Origin: IMCC26077 sp964418325
GTDB taxonomy: Bacteria; Actinomycetota; Actinomycetes; Nanopelagicales; Nanopelagicaceae
Length of the DNA stretch: 51,784 nucleotides
Direction of reading: 5' to 3'
NCBI GenBank assembly: GCA_964418325.1
Contig: CAYQLC010000011.1
Location: 1 to 51,784, forward strand
In this document: positions 43,493-50,890 of the stretch, piece after piece
Layout: every line of letters begins with the position of its first letter
How positions within the stretch are numbered: the stretch's first letter is position 1
Notes under the pieces: generated by a model
The model's input: the letters and a program-made list of their open reading frames with translations, nothing else
Told to the model about the DNA's origin: nothing
Databases searched by the model: none
Program-made: the position numbers and the translations under genes

Positions 43493-44392
43493 CTACACCA
43501 ACTCATCGGTACCGGAGCGACGAATATAAATGACGACCAAAAGCAAAATGGCTGCCATCAAAGTAAAGGAGAGTGCGGCTGCAGTGGGATAGTCGACGAT
43601 TCGGAAGAACCGTGAATCGATCACATTGCCAATCATCCTCGTCGTGGGATTTCCCAAAATAGCAGCGTTAATGTAATCACCAGCTGCAGGGATAAATGTA
43701 AGTAGAGTGCCTGCGACTACACCTGGCATGGAAAGTGGAACGGTCACCTTACGGAATGTGGTCAAGCCATTGGCGTATAAATCCCCCGAAGCCTCCATCA
43801 AGCGCGGGTCAATCCGATCCAAGCTCGCATAAATCGGCAACGTCATAAATGGTAGGAAGTTATAGGTAAGTCCCATAACAACCGCAAATGATGATGCTGT
43901 GATCGTGGTATCCGGTCCAATTAAATGCAAGGCGCGAAGCACCGAAACCACTGGCCCTTCAGCGCCAAGGATCTGTTTCCACGCAATTGTTCGAAGTAAG
44001 AATGAGGTGAAAAACGGCGCAATCACCAGAATTAATAAGATGTTCTTATAACGCCCTGACTTAAACGCAATTGCATAAGCAAGTGGATAAGAGATGGCCA
44101 AGGCAAGCACAGTCGCCATAAATGCATAGGTAAAAGAACGAATGAACTGATCTTGGAATTGAATAAAGGCATCGATGTAATTTGCGAATCGATAAGTTTG
44201 AACGAAGGCGCCAGTCTCTTGAGATTCCGCTCTAGTTTTTGTAGAAGTCTCAGCAAGATTGATAAGCGGGTAGATGAAGAAGATGAAGAGCCAGAGCAAC
44301 CCTGGCAGCATCAGTAGATATGGGATCCTTCTGCCAGTTCGCTCAGGTTTCACATGGGTACTGGTGCCTGGTGAAACATGAGCGATAGCCAT
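43493..44392 (-). CDS. potB: Polyamine ABC transporter permease (PotB-like)
   Basis: 299 aa, six membrane helices after a cytoplasmic N-terminus containing GRRIPYLLMLPGLLWLFIFF. The EAA loop is EASGDLYANGLTTFRKVTVPLSMPG, and TFIPAAGDYINAAILG is the PotB hallmark. It forms the membrane channel with PotC. It directly follows potA with no intervening base and precedes potC by 5 bp. Confidence 0.92.
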   Translation of the reverse strand: MAIAHVSPGTSTHVKPERTGRRIPYLLMLPGLLWLFIFFIYPLINLAETSTKTRAESQETGAFVQTYRFANYIDAFIQFQDQFIRSFTYAFMATVLALAISYPLAYAIAFKSGRYKNILLILVIAPFFTSFLLRTIAWKQILGAEGPVVSVLRALHLIGPDTTITASSFAVVMGLTYNFLPFMTLPIYASLDRIDPRLMEASGDLYANGLTTFRKVTVPLSMPGVVAGTLLTFIPAAGDYINAAILGNPTTRMIGNVIDSRFFRIVDYPTAAALSFTLMAAILLLVVIYIRRSGTDELV

Positions 44393-45493
44393 TTAATTCT
44401 CGCTATCGAGTGCGAAGGTGAAATGCGGATCCCATGAGAGCGCAACCTTGTCACCTTTGCGAATATTGGGCGCACCACCATCATTCTGTTCGAAGACCAT
44501 GATCTCTTGCTTCCACGGCATCTCCACTTGATATTGCGTGCTTACGCCGACGAAAGAAATGTCCGTCACGATGCCCTCAGGGAGAGTGTTTTTCCCAGCG
44601 CCACTTCCCGCAATATGAATATTAATCTTTTCTGGTCGAATCCCTACTAAGACTTTACTCTTGGCCGATCTATTCCTTGCTGAGGGAAGGATGATCCGAG
44701 AGCCATGAATATCAACTGAAGTCTCAGCGCCACTATTAGAGTGCACATTTGCCTCGAGGAGATTGGATTGACCAAGGAAGTTAGCCACAAAAACAGTTTG
44801 GGGATTTTCGTATAAATCAACGGGTGAACCCATTTGTTCAATCTTGCCCTTATTCATGACTGCGATGGTGTCTGCCATCGTCATCGCCTCTTCTTGATCA
44901 TGGGTAACATGCACAAAGGTGATGCCCACTTCAGTTTGAATCCATTTCAATTCAATCTGCATTTGGCGCCGGAGTTTGAGATCTAAAGCTCCTAGTGGTT
45001 CGTCTAAAAGCAGAAGTGCGGGTCGATTGACGATTGCTCGGGCAACAGCAATACGTTGTTGTTGCCCTCCCGATAGTTGACCTGGTTTACGATCTTTCAA
45101 ATGGGCAAGTTCCACGAGAGCAAGAACCTTCGCCACTGCATCATCGACATCTTTAATACCGCGGCGCCGTAAGCCAAATGCCACATTCTCAAAAATCGTT
45201 AGATGGGGAAAGAGAGCGTAATTCTGAAAGACCGTGTTGACCGGCCGCTGGTATGGCTTGGTATGGGTGATGTCAGTTTCACCAATATGAATTGTCCCTG
45301 CAGTCGGTTCCTCTAAGCCAGCAATCATTCTTAGCGTCGTAGTTTTTCCGCATCCAGATGGACCAAGGAGGGCAAAGAATGACCCTTTGGGGATGGTCAG
45401 AGTCAAGTCATCGACAGCTACGAAATCCGCAAATTTCTTGGTGATATCTCTAAGTTGCAGATCCCCAACAGCAGATGAGGTGACATCAACCAT
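44393..45493 (-). CDS. potA: Polyamine ABC transporter ATP-binding protein (PotA-like)
   Basis: 366 aa. Walker A GPSGCGKT is at 44-51, the ABC signature LSGGQQQR at 140-147 and Walker B LLLLDEPLGALD around 160-171. A C-terminal TOBE domain (VGIRPEKINIHIAGSG) completes the PotA/MalK type. It powers the importer. It lies 2 bp after potD. Confidence 0.95.
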   Translation of the reverse strand: MVDVTSSAVGDLQLRDITKKFADFVAVDDLTLTIPKGSFFALLGPSGCGKTTTLRMIAGLEEPTAGTIHIGETDITHTKPYQRPVNTVFQNYALFPHLTIFENVAFGLRRRGIKDVDDAVAKVLALVELAHLKDRKPGQLSGGQQQRIAVARAIVNRPALLLLDEPLGALDLKLRRQMQIELKWIQTEVGITFVHVTHDQEEAMTMADTIAVMNKGKIEQMGSPVDLYENPQTVFVANFLGQSNLLEANVHSNSGAETSVDIHGSRIILPSARNRSAKSKVLVGIRPEKINIHIAGSGAGKNTLPEGIVTDISFVGVSTQYQVEMPWKQEIMVFEQNDGGAPNIRKGDKVALSWDPHFTFALDSEN

Positions 45494-45495
45494 TA

Positions 45496-46689
45496 CTAAT
45501 TACCTGAAGCTGCAGCGAATGCTTCGCTGAAGGTGGTCTCTTCCTCTGGTGAGAGTGGTCGGAAGACCTTTACCTTCGCCAAGGTCGCATCATCGGGGAA
45601 GATAAATGGATTGTTGACCAACGCTGCGTCAATCTTCTCCATCTCCTCGCGCGCGCCTTGGACTGGGCAGATGTAATTGACCCACGCTGCTACTTGGGCT
45701 GCCACGGCTGGGTCGTAATAGTTATTGATCACTGATTGCGCATTCTTCTTGTTGGTAGAAGTCGAAGGAATCATCACATTATCTGACCAGAGCGTGCCGC
45801 CTGATTCTGGAATCGCAAACTCGAATTTGCCATCGTTATCGTTGGCGAGTGCGAAGATATCGCCCGACCATCCGATAACGGCTACGGCATCACCGTTTTC
45901 CATATCATCGAGGTAATCGTTACCTTTAACTTGGCGAATGATTCCATCGGCAATTTGTTTCTCCAGGAATTCGATTCCCGTCATAAATTGATCCTCGGTG
46001 AAAGGTTGTGAAATATCGACACCCTGATACTGAAGGATGATGCCCATGGTGTCGCGCATCTCGCTCAACACTTCGATACGTCCTTTGTACTTCTTGTCGA
46101 ATAGTTGATCCAAACTCTTGATGCCACCAGGGATGACCTCTTTGTTCCAACCAAAGCCAGCGAAACCAGATTGCCAGGTGAGCGAACTCTTCCGCCCTGG
46201 ATCAAATCCAACTTCGGCAAGGCCGGGAAGAATATTCTCTTTGTTCGGAATCGCCCCTTCGTCAAAAGCTTGGGCATATCCCAAGCGAATCCAACGTCCA
46301 GCCATCCAGTCGGTCAATGTGACGATGTCCCAACCGATATCTTTGCCTTGCTCTAATTTGACTTGAACTTTTCCATAAAACTCATCGTTGTCATTCACTT
46401 CTTCTTTATAAACAACGTTAATTCCTGAGGCGGCTATAAACGTTTCCAACGATGGATACTTCTGAGTTTTCTCATCGTAATCAAGGTACTCAGGCCAGTT
46501 AGCCCAACGAACTGTTCCAGATGACTCGGCTGCAGCGCTCTCGCTCGCACTTCCAGTCTCTTCACTTGCTCCACTGCACGCGGCGAGGACTGCCGTTGCA
46601 CCAACCGCACCCGCACCTGCCAAGAAGCGACGACGGGTAACTTGCGCGCGAATTAACGCTCGAGTCTCTGGAGAAAGTTTCTCACTCAT
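45496..46689 (-). CDS. potD: Polyamine-binding lipoprotein (PotD-like), Tat-type signal
   Basis: 397 aa periplasmic-type binding protein. The signal has the twin-arginine TRRRFLAGAGAVG (R19-R21) and a lipobox LAAC with C38, so it is probably a Tat-exported lipoprotein. A Ser/Glu-rich linker follows, then the binding domain with VRWANWPEYLDYDEK, NVVYKEEVNDNDEFYGKV, GWDIVTLTDWMAGRWI and AVIGWSGDIFALANDNDGKFEFAIPESGGTLW-like elements of the PotD/PotF fold. AAGGAG precedes the ATG. It captures putrescine or spermidine for PotABC. It sits 45 bp after the aldehyde dehydrogenase gene. Confidence 0.93.
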   Translation of the reverse strand: MSEKLSPETRALIRAQVTRRRFLAGAGAVGATAVLAACSGASEETGSASESAAAESSGTVRWANWPEYLDYDEKTQKYPSLETFIAASGINVVYKEEVNDNDEFYGKVQVKLEQGKDIGWDIVTLTDWMAGRWIRLGYAQAFDEGAIPNKENILPGLAEVGFDPGRKSSLTWQSGFAGFGWNKEVIPGGIKSLDQLFDKKYKGRIEVLSEMRDTMGIILQYQGVDISQPFTEDQFMTGIEFLEKQIADGIIRQVKGNDYLDDMENGDAVAVIGWSGDIFALANDNDGKFEFAIPESGGTLWSDNVMIPSTSTNKKNAQSVINNYYDPAVAAQVAAWVNYICPVQGAREEMEKIDAALVNNPFIFPDDATLAKVKVFRPLSPEEETTFSEAFAAASGN

Positions 46690-46734
46690 GATGTGCTCCT
46701 TCGGTGGTCGGTACTGCTCGGTGGTAGCGGCTGG

Positions 46735-48162
46735 TTATGCCTGTAGATTAGTCATGACATGCTTGATTCGGGTGTAATCCTCGAACCCATAGCTCGACAA
46801 GTCTTTCCCGTAACCCGAATGCTTAAAGCCGCCGTGGGGCATCTCGGCGACCATCGGGATATGGGTGTTGATCCAGACACAACCAAAGTCAAAGGCCTTG
46901 GCCATCCGCATCGCCCGACCATGGTCTTTGGTCCACACGCTCGAGGCGAGCCCGTACTTGACCCCATTGGCCATCCGCACCGCTTCGCTCTCGTCGGTGA
47001 ACTTCTGGATTGTGATGACCGGGGCAAACATCTCAGTCTGGATCATCTCGTCATCTTGCTTGAGGTCTGCCACCACAGTGGGGGTCCAAAAATATCCCGG
47101 ACGTTGAACCTGGCTTCCGCCGGCAGTCACACGGGCGTGGGCTGGCACTCGCTCGAGGAATCCTTTAACGCGAGCAAGTTGGTTGGCGTTGTTGACTGGA
47201 CCAACTAACACATCCTCATCAGGCATTCCCACTTTGATGTTGTTTTTCGCTTGTTCAGTAAGGAGTGCCACGACATCATCGTAAGCACTTGCCTCGACAA
47301 TCACGCGAGTGGCGGCGGTGCAATCTTGGCCAGCATTGAAATATCCAGCGACCGCAATCCATTCGCAAGCTGCTTCAAGATTGGCATCGTCAAATATAAC
47401 AACTGGCGCTTTGCCACCAAGTTCGAGGTGAACTTTCTTCAAATCCTTTGCTGCTTCTTTAGCAACTTCCATTCCAGCGCGAACAGATCCTGTGATTGAG
47501 ACAAATTGTGGAATCTCGTGATCGACAAGAAGTCTTCCGGTATCGCGATCGCCGGTGATGACGTTGATAACCCCCTCAGGTAAGAATTCCTGCATCAACT
47601 CTGCCATCCATAGCGTGGAGACTGGCGTGGTATCACTTGGCTTGAGCACTACTGTGTTGCCAGCGGCGATAGCAGGGGCCCACTTCCATACCGCCATCAT
47701 CATCGGATAGTTCCACGGTGTCACTTGCGCACAGACACCGATAGGTTCCCGGCGAATAAATGAGGTATGGCCCTTGATGTATTCAGCTGCAGAGCGACCT
47801 TCTAAATTGCGCGCTGCTCCTGCGAAGAAGCGAATTTGATCGAGCATTGGCCCAATCTCTTCTTGTCGCGTGATAGCGATCGGCTTACCGGTGTTCTCTG
47901 ATTCCACACGAATCAATTCTTCGGATCGCGCTTCGATGGCGTCAGCGATCTTGTTAATCGCACGTTGGCGCTCGCCTGGAGTGGAATCACGCCACGTTTC
48001 AAAGGCCGCTGCAGCGGCATTCATTGCTGCATCGACATCGGCGCTATTGGAGACCGCCGCCTTCGCGAATACCTCTCCCGTGGCTGGATTGATCAAATCT
48101 TGAGTCTTGCCAGATGTGGAGGGAACGCTCTTGCCATTAATGAAATTGGTGAGGGTTTTCAT
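46735..48162 (-). CDS. Aldehyde dehydrogenase, gamma-aminobutyraldehyde type
   Basis: 475 aa from the ATG at MKTLTNFINGKSVPSTSGKT. An upstream in-frame extension would cover the divergent promoter region and is rejected. NAD-dependent ALDH features are VTPWNYPMMMAVWKWAPAIA, LKPSDTTPVSTLWMAEL, the general base E247 in HLELGGKAPV and the nucleophile C281 in NAGQDCTAATR. Its similarity pattern and placement with potDABC point to 4-aminobutanal dehydrogenase (GABA-forming, PuuC/PatD-like). Succinate semialdehyde is an alternative substrate. TACGCT ends 6 nt before the ATG. It diverges from the Lrp regulator across 176 bp. Confidence 0.9.
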   Translation of the reverse strand: MKTLTNFINGKSVPSTSGKTQDLINPATGEVFAKAAVSNSADVDAAMNAAAAAFETWRDSTPGERQRAINKIADAIEARSEELIRVESENTGKPIAITRQEEIGPMLDQIRFFAGAARNLEGRSAAEYIKGHTSFIRREPIGVCAQVTPWNYPMMMAVWKWAPAIAAGNTVVLKPSDTTPVSTLWMAELMQEFLPEGVINVITGDRDTGRLLVDHEIPQFVSITGSVRAGMEVAKEAAKDLKKVHLELGGKAPVVIFDDANLEAACEWIAVAGYFNAGQDCTAATRVIVEASAYDDVVALLTEQAKNNIKVGMPDEDVLVGPVNNANQLARVKGFLERVPAHARVTAGGSQVQRPGYFWTPTVVADLKQDDEMIQTEMFAPVITIQKFTDESEAVRMANGVKYGLASSVWTKDHGRAMRMAKAFDFGCVWINTHIPMVAEMPHGGFKHSGYGKDLSSYGFEDYTRIKHVMTNLQA

Positions 48163-48168
48163 GGCCAG

Positions 48169-48174
48169 AGCGTA
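48169..48174 (-). promoter_or_regulatory. Probable -10 element of a leaderless promoter for the aldehyde dehydrogenase-potDABC unit
   Basis: On the minus strand TACGCT ends 6 nt before the ATG with no Shine-Dalgarno. Just upstream on the minus strand is a GC hairpin (CGCCGC/GCGGCG at 48177-48192). Confidence 0.45.
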
Positions 48175-48230
48175 CGCGCCGCCTGCGCGGCGGGCTAGCG
48201 GAACGGTGAAAATCCACCTGGGAGGCATCT

Positions 48231-48272
48231 GCGATATGGCTCGATTTTTACTCAAAATACTTCGGATATCGC
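48231..48272. promoter_or_regulatory. Inverted repeat around an AT-rich core, candidate Lrp/AsnC operator
   Basis: GCGATAT at 48231-48237 is the exact reverse complement of ATATCGC at 48266-48272. The 28 bp between them include the AT-rich segment ATTTTTACTCAAAATA. It lies centrally in the space between the aldehyde dehydrogenase and the Lrp-family regulator, the usual place for an autoregulatory site of such a regulator. Confidence 0.45.
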
Positions 48273-48338
48273 GTAAATTAGCACCCAAAACTACGGATTC
48301 AGTTGCGAAAGCGCTGAACACGTGAGAGGGTGGCCTTC

Positions 48339-48800
48339 ATGCGTCAAAAGAATCGCTCGGTTCACCTTGATGAGGCCTCCAAGGCGATCATCGAGCAGCT
48401 CCAAGGTGATGGTCGAAAGCCCTATGCGGCAATCGGCTCTGCTGTGGGGCTCTCTGAAGCCGCTGTTCGGCAGCGGGTTCAGAAATTGGTCGATTCTGGC
48501 GTGATTCAAATCGTTGCTGTCACCGACCCACTCACCGTTGGATCGTTTCGGATGGCGATGATCGGAGTTCGCGTAGAAGGAGATATCACCTCAGTTGCCG
48601 ATCAGCTTGGCAAGTATCGCGAGGTCGATTATGTCGTAGTCACCGCCGGTAACTTTGACATCCTTGTCGAAGCAATCTGCGATGACGATGAACATCTACT
48701 TGAACTCTTACAACGAATCCGAGCAATACCTTCGGTGCGAAGCACGGAAAGCTTCGTCTATCTAAAACTGCAAAAGCAGTTATACAACTGGGGAACTTAA
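48339..48800 (+). CDS. Lrp/AsnC-family transcriptional regulator
   Basis: 153 aa from the ATG at MRQKNRSVHLDEASKAIIEQ. GAGAGGG lies 8 nt upstream, which favours this over the GTG three codons earlier. The N-terminal AsnC-type helix-turn-helix (GRKPYAAIGSAVGLSEAAVRQR) is followed by the RAM effector domain (IGVRVEGDITSVADQLGKY, VDYVVVTAGNFDILVEAIC, IPSVRSTESFVYLKL). The divergent aldehyde dehydrogenase-pot operon, the downstream aminotransferase and the intergenic inverted repeat suggest that it controls polyamine catabolism. The effector is unknown. Confidence 0.9.
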   Translation: MRQKNRSVHLDEASKAIIEQLQGDGRKPYAAIGSAVGLSEAAVRQRVQKLVDSGVIQIVAVTDPLTVGSFRMAMIGVRVEGDITSVADQLGKYREVDYVVVTAGNFDILVEAICDDDEHLLELLQRIRAIPSVRSTESFVYLKLQKQLYNWGT

Positions 48801-48803
48801 AAA

Positions 48804-50222
48804 ATGGCAACTACGAGTGAAGCAGACGTCGTTCTTTATCACGAAGATGAGCACCACGAGAATTGGTCAGAGCGAGCAAAGCAGAACCTCTGGCTCTCTT
48901 TCTCTCGAATGGGAAATTACGAACAGGGCGGTTCGATTCCAGTAATCACCCGCGGCGAGGGAGTTTACGTTTGGGATGATCGCGATCGAAAAATCATCGA
49001 TGGCTTAGCTGGTCTCTTTACCGTGCAAGTTGGCCATGGTCGTGAGGAATTAGTCGAGGCAGCCGCGAAACAAATGCGCCAGCTCTCCTTCTTCCCGCTC
49101 TGGGGATATGCCAATCCCCCAGCGATTGAATTAGCCGAGCGATTGACCTCCTTTGCTCCCAAAGGTTTGAACCATGTCTTTTTCTCCGCCACTGGTGGTG
49201 AGTCTGTAGAAAGTGCCATCAAGTTGATCAAGCAGTACTACAAGATGACCGGTAAGCCACTCAAGCACAAGGTCATCTCACGCTCGATTGCCTATCACGG
49301 CACCACTCAAGGAGCGCTCTCCATAACTGGCATCCCCGCGGCAAAGCAATATTTTGAACCGCTCATTGCTGGACATCACAAGGTGCCAAACACTAATTTC
49401 TATCGCGCACCGCTGAATCATCGCGATGATTTCATGGAATTTGGTCAATGGGCTGCTAATCGGATTGAAGAGATGATCAATTTCGAAGGAGCAGATACTG
49501 TCGCTGCAGTATTCGTGGAGCCTGTCCAGAACTCAGGTGGATGTTTCCCGCCACCTCCGGGTTATCTCGAACGAGTGCGTGAAATCTGCGATAAGTACGA
49601 TGTGATGATGGTCTGTGATGAGACCATCACAGGTTTTGGTCGCATCGGAGATTACTTCGCTTCACGTTTATTTGGCATCACTCCCGACATCATCACCTGC
49701 GGTAAAGGAATGACATCTGGCTATTTCCCAATGGCAGCGATGATTGCTAGCGATCGCCTCTACGAACCGTTCTTAAAAGATAACAATGCATTTCTGCATG
49801 GCTTCACCTTCGGAGGACATCCGGTAGGCGCTGCTATTGCACTAGCAAACTTAGATATCTTCGAACGCGAAAAGATTAACGAGCACGTTCGGGAAAATGA
49901 AGGAAAGTTCTACGCCACCCTCGAGAAGCTCTACGACCTGCCGATTGTTGGCGATGTTCGTGGCGCTGGATATTTCTACGGTATTGAGATGGTTAAAGAT
50001 CGCTCAACTCGCGAAACCTTCAATGCTGAGGAGAGCGAGAAGTTACTTCGAGGCTTCCTCTCGAAGAAGCTTTACGACTCTGGCTTGTACTGTCGAACTG
50101 ATGATCGTGGCGACCCGGTCATTCAATTAGCGCCGCCACTGATTGCCAATCAGACCCACTTCGATGAGATCGAGGGCATCTTGCGTTCAGTGCTCACCGA
50201 GGCATGTGAGCTGATCTTCTAA
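48804..50222 (+). CDS. Class III aminotransferase, putrescine/polyamine:pyruvate type (SpuC-like)
   Basis: 472 aa. The PLP lysine is K301 in ITCGKGMTSGYFPMA. D272 is in MVCDETITGFGRIG, FFSATGGESVESAIKLIKQYY binds the phosphate, and VEPVQNSGGCFPPPPGYL and FTFGGHPVGAAIALANL are conserved. The whole pattern resembles omega-amino acid/putrescine:pyruvate aminotransferases. Context makes putrescine to 4-aminobutanal the best guess, but beta-alanine or taurine transaminase activity remains possible. GGGGAAC upstream serves as the ribosome binding site. It is 3 bp after the Lrp gene and overlaps the next gene by one base (TAATG). Confidence 0.88.
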   Translation: MATTSEADVVLYHEDEHHENWSERAKQNLWLSFSRMGNYEQGGSIPVITRGEGVYVWDDRDRKIIDGLAGLFTVQVGHGREELVEAAAKQMRQLSFFPLWGYANPPAIELAERLTSFAPKGLNHVFFSATGGESVESAIKLIKQYYKMTGKPLKHKVISRSIAYHGTTQGALSITGIPAAKQYFEPLIAGHHKVPNTNFYRAPLNHRDDFMEFGQWAANRIEEMINFEGADTVAAVFVEPVQNSGGCFPPPPGYLERVREICDKYDVMMVCDETITGFGRIGDYFASRLFGITPDIITCGKGMTSGYFPMAAMIASDRLYEPFLKDNNAFLHGFTFGGHPVGAAIALANLDIFEREKINEHVRENEGKFYATLEKLYDLPIVGDVRGAGYFYGIEMVKDRSTRETFNAEESEKLLRGFLSKKLYDSGLYCRTDDRGDPVIQLAPPLIANQTHFDEIEGILRSVLTEACELIF

Positions 50223-50890
50223 TGTCCCCATCTCAATCACCTCTGGGCAGTACCAAGCGGACCACTCTTCATCGAGTGCCCCACAAAGAGGTGAAGGATC
50301 GCCAGGCGCTCTATCAGATTCTGGATGCAGCCTTGGTGGGCCATGTTGGCTTTGTTCAGGATGGGCAACCTTTTGTGATTCCCGTGGCAATCGCACGCGA
50401 TGGTGACGACCTCTTACTGCATGGTTCTAGGGCATCACGTCTATTTAAGACTCTGGCAAGCGGAGCGCCATGTGCAGTTTCAGTGACACATATTGATGCC
50501 CTTGTCCTTGCCCGCTCTGCTTTTGAGTCATCGATGAATTATCGGAGCGCTTTGATTCTTGGCGTTGCTCAGGAACTTGAAGGCGAGGAGAAAATTCGCG
50601 CCTTCGATGCACTCACCGATCACCTACTCCCCGAGCGACGCTCATCGCTGCGCCCGCTCAATGACGATGAGATACGTCAGACGATGATGCTGAGATTGCC
50701 GATGGATGAAGCGAGCGTGAAGATTTCCTCGAAATTCCCAGCTGACGATGAAAAAGATTTATCTTGGCCGGTATGGGCCGGAAATATTCCTATCGAACAT
50801 CGATATGGAACGCCGATCCCTGATCCCCGCATGACCGAGCCTCACCCACTCCCCGATTACCTGAAGCGATGGCCTGAAGGACGAACATGA
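50222..50890 (+). CDS. Pyridoxamine 5'-phosphate oxidase-like FMN split-barrel protein
   Basis: 222 aa. HRVPHKEVKDRQALYQILDA, ALVGHVGFVQDGQPFVIPVA, LLLHGSRASRLFKTLA and PCAVSVTHIDALVLARSAFESSMNYRSALILG match the NimA/PPOX-like split barrel family. This family includes nitroimidazole-resistance proteins and F420/FMN-binding relatives. The true function is unknown. It overlaps the aminotransferase stop (TAATG) and the FAD oxidase start (ATGA), so it is tightly locked into the polyamine operon. A role in flavin or PLP chemistry or detoxification is only inferred. Confidence 0.82.
   Translation: MSPSQSPLGSTKRTTLHRVPHKEVKDRQALYQILDAALVGHVGFVQDGQPFVIPVAIARDGDDLLLHGSRASRLFKTLASGAPCAVSVTHIDALVLARSAFESSMNYRSALILGVAQELEGEEKIRAFDALTDHLLPERRSSLRPLNDDEIRQTMMLRLPMDEASVKISSKFPADDEKDLSWPVWAGNIPIEHRYGTPIPDPRMTEPHPLPDYLKRWPEGRT

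Noticed and set aside
48163..48321. N-terminal extension of the aldehyde dehydrogenase to 48321
   Set aside because: The extra 53 residues do not resemble ALDH sequence and would cover the inverted repeat and promoter region. MKTLTNFINGK is the normal family start.
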